From Liolophura sinensis (taxonomy: Eukaryota > Mollusca > Polyplacophora > Chitonida > Chitonidae): a stretch of DNA of 64,000 nucleotides. How positions within the stretch are numbered: position 1 is the first letter of the stretch; each line of letters opens with the position of its first letter. Below the pieces are notes generated by a model that did not search any database, had not been told where the DNA came from, and saw only the letters and a list, made by a program, of their open reading frames with translations. The stretch is from positions 622,001 through 686,000 of the forward strand of contig NC_088296.1 of the NCBI RefSeq assembly GCF_032854445.1, in the 5' to 3' direction. The position numbers and the translations under genes were made by a program. Of the stretch, positions 62,382 to 64,000 are shown piece after piece.

Positions 62382-62632
62382 GGGGCTTCCGTGGCCGACG
62401 GGGTTAGCACGCCAGCCGGGAGGAATCACGCAGGTGCCTCCCACAAATGTGGTCGCTGTGAGTTCAAGTCCACCCCATTCCGGGGTCTTCTCCGGGGAAT
62501 ACCTGCTAGCAGCCTGCGGATGGTCGTGGGTTTCCCCCCAGCTCTTTCAGGTTTCCTCACACCATGCTGCTGGCCACAGTCATATAAGAGAAATATCCTT
62601 GAGTACAGCGTAAAATACCAATGAAATAAATA
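62382..62632 (+). mobile_element. SINE family 1, old full-length copy
   Basis: Head (ggggcttccgtggc), body and tail are present but diverged, with several small insertions. No clear target duplication remains. Confidence 0.8.
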
Positions 62633-63962
62633 AGTATTAAGAGCATTTTACCACAATTACCAGCGTACCGCTGCGGACAGTGTAATACATGAACCTATAA
62701 TACCCACGGAAACAATTGATAAGAACAATTTTAAGGACTTTTTTACCAAATTAACTGTATTATGATTAAGAAATTAACTTTATTTCAAACCATTGTAGAA
62801 AAATGTATAAGTCATTATATCAAAATCACTGTGCTATCCATTTTGTAAACACGTATGTAATCATACTTTTTATGCTCAAGGGAAAGTGAATTAGAAGTGA
62901 ATGCAATAAATTAAGCTGGAGATGTTGTGTAGAAATTTACACACATTTACGCATTTAGACCCATTTCATTATTAAATGGGGTATCGTGTGTTCATTTGAT
63001 TTATTTGCTTACTTCCAAAAAACCCCCAGGTATATAGTAGTTTGCTCTGGACTGTTTGCCGGGTGTGCATTATGTTTATTTAATAGATCAATACCAAAGA
63101 CCACAGGCTAAAGTTTTATGTCCGTATAAATTCTATGATGCTAAATGATTGCGCATATATACGGGTAATCTAGATAAGATATGTTGTAATACATAAATAA
63201 TAGCCACATAAAGATTTGGTTTGTTTATCTTAACAGTTTAGTGAACTGAACCTCTACATTAACGTACAATCGGGAAACATGATCATGAGACGTCATAGGG
63301 CCAACACTGTGTCCATACTGTAACCGTGCAGTTAATCTCCTAACGTGAACATATTCTCAACAGAAAATGGCTGCAATATTGTACAGGTAGTGTTAAGAAA
63401 AAAAGTCTTTCATTCATTCGATGTACACTGTGACTAAAATGAGCATTTCTCGCCTAAATTAATTTGGACCAAAGCTGTGTGGTATGTTGTTCATGAGGTT
63501 TTGGGCAACTACAGGTATTGCAAGACACTGGTCAGTTCAGCCATGGGCCCATATGTGGAACTGCCGGAGAAAAGTTGTATTGTAGTCTGTTTTGGGGCTG
63601 AGAATTTGTAAAAACTATATAAGCCACATAATTTATGTAGTAACTAATTTTCACATAGAAAACTGTCATATCACGTTGTCAGCAAATTGTAGTACTTCGT
63701 TATTTTACAAATGTTATTTTACCACTATCTTCCTCCTACTTTGACCCCAAGCACTCACTCCTCCTACTTTGTACACCTCTACTATCGCTTTGTAAGTGAG
63801 CTTTTTGCTTGTTCATTCTAACATGAATTAACTACAACCAGAAGTGTGTTGTTATTGTGACCTACTGGAATTGGTCGACGGCCAAATCCGCTATTGCCGA
63901 CTCGGTACAGAAACAGAGTCTAAGTAGTCTAAGTCTAGTGTTCCTCTTTTCTGAACAGACCA
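62633..63962. other. Intergenic, no gene seen
   Basis: AT-rich sequence without recognisable genes or repeats. Confidence 0.45.
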
Positions 63963-64000
63963 TTTATTTATTTATTTGATTGGTGTTTTACGTCGTACTG
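63963..64000 (-). mobile_element. SINE family 1, cut by the window edge
   Basis: The inverted (ttta)n tail and 'gattggtgttttacgtcgta' run off the right edge. Confidence 0.85.

Overview
This is eukaryotic nuclear DNA from an invertebrate, most likely a lophotrochozoan and probably a mollusc. The grounds are AT-rich, intron-like sequence with very little coding, and many copies of a tRNA-derived SINE of a kind I associate with mollusc genomes. The species cannot be named from the sequence, and I could not search a database. The window is dominated by mobile and tandemly repeated DNA. Host coding sequence is limited to a few exon-like islands on the minus strand: a short exon with textbook splice sites (24020-24261), two exons of a multi-membrane-span protein (26901-27781) and a coiled-coil exon (38860-39410).

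Layout: 1-9760 holds degenerate dispersed repeats, SINE fragments and two adjacent minisatellites (47-bp unit, 4773-5919; 39-bp unit, 5974-6912). 9762-19414 holds two broken copies of one LINE family of the I/Jockey type. Copy B (14511-19414) carries three small SINE scraps, each with a clear target-site duplication. 19975-20716 is a 23-bp minisatellite and 21684-23951 a 61-bp satellite of about 37 copies. 29167-31195 is a decayed Ngaro/DIRS-like retrotransposon. 31801-35723 is a roughly 2-kb segment duplicated in tandem with a SINE at every boundary. 35989-36630 is an internally deleted Tc1/mariner relative.

The centrepiece is 41612-58415: a piggyBac-like DNA transposon (TTAA ends, matching terminal repeats, transposase split in several frames) whose transposase gene was interrupted eleven codons after its ATG by a 13.7-kb Maverick/Polinton (41963-55654). 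The Polinton has about 157-bp terminal inverted repeats and a 6-bp target duplication. It keeps a recognisable virus-like gene set: protein-primed family-B DNA polymerase, retroviral-type integrase, FtsK/HerA-type packaging ATPase, double-jelly-roll major capsid protein, a probable minor capsid protein and at least nine further element-specific ORFs. Nearly all are broken by stops or frameshifts, so both the virus-like element and its host transposon look dead.

58559-64000 holds more SINEs, including a full-length copy of a second tRNA-derived family and one SINE inserted in another, then unremarkable intergenic DNA.

The least expected signals are (i) the Polinton-in-piggyBac nest; (ii) a dispersed ~250-bp repeat family encoding a conserved hydrophobic peptide (YHTVVAALVLL-like), within which the 47-bp satellite, and probably its 39-bp neighbour, appear to have arisen; and (iii) a 3' tail shared by two SINE families and the LINE.
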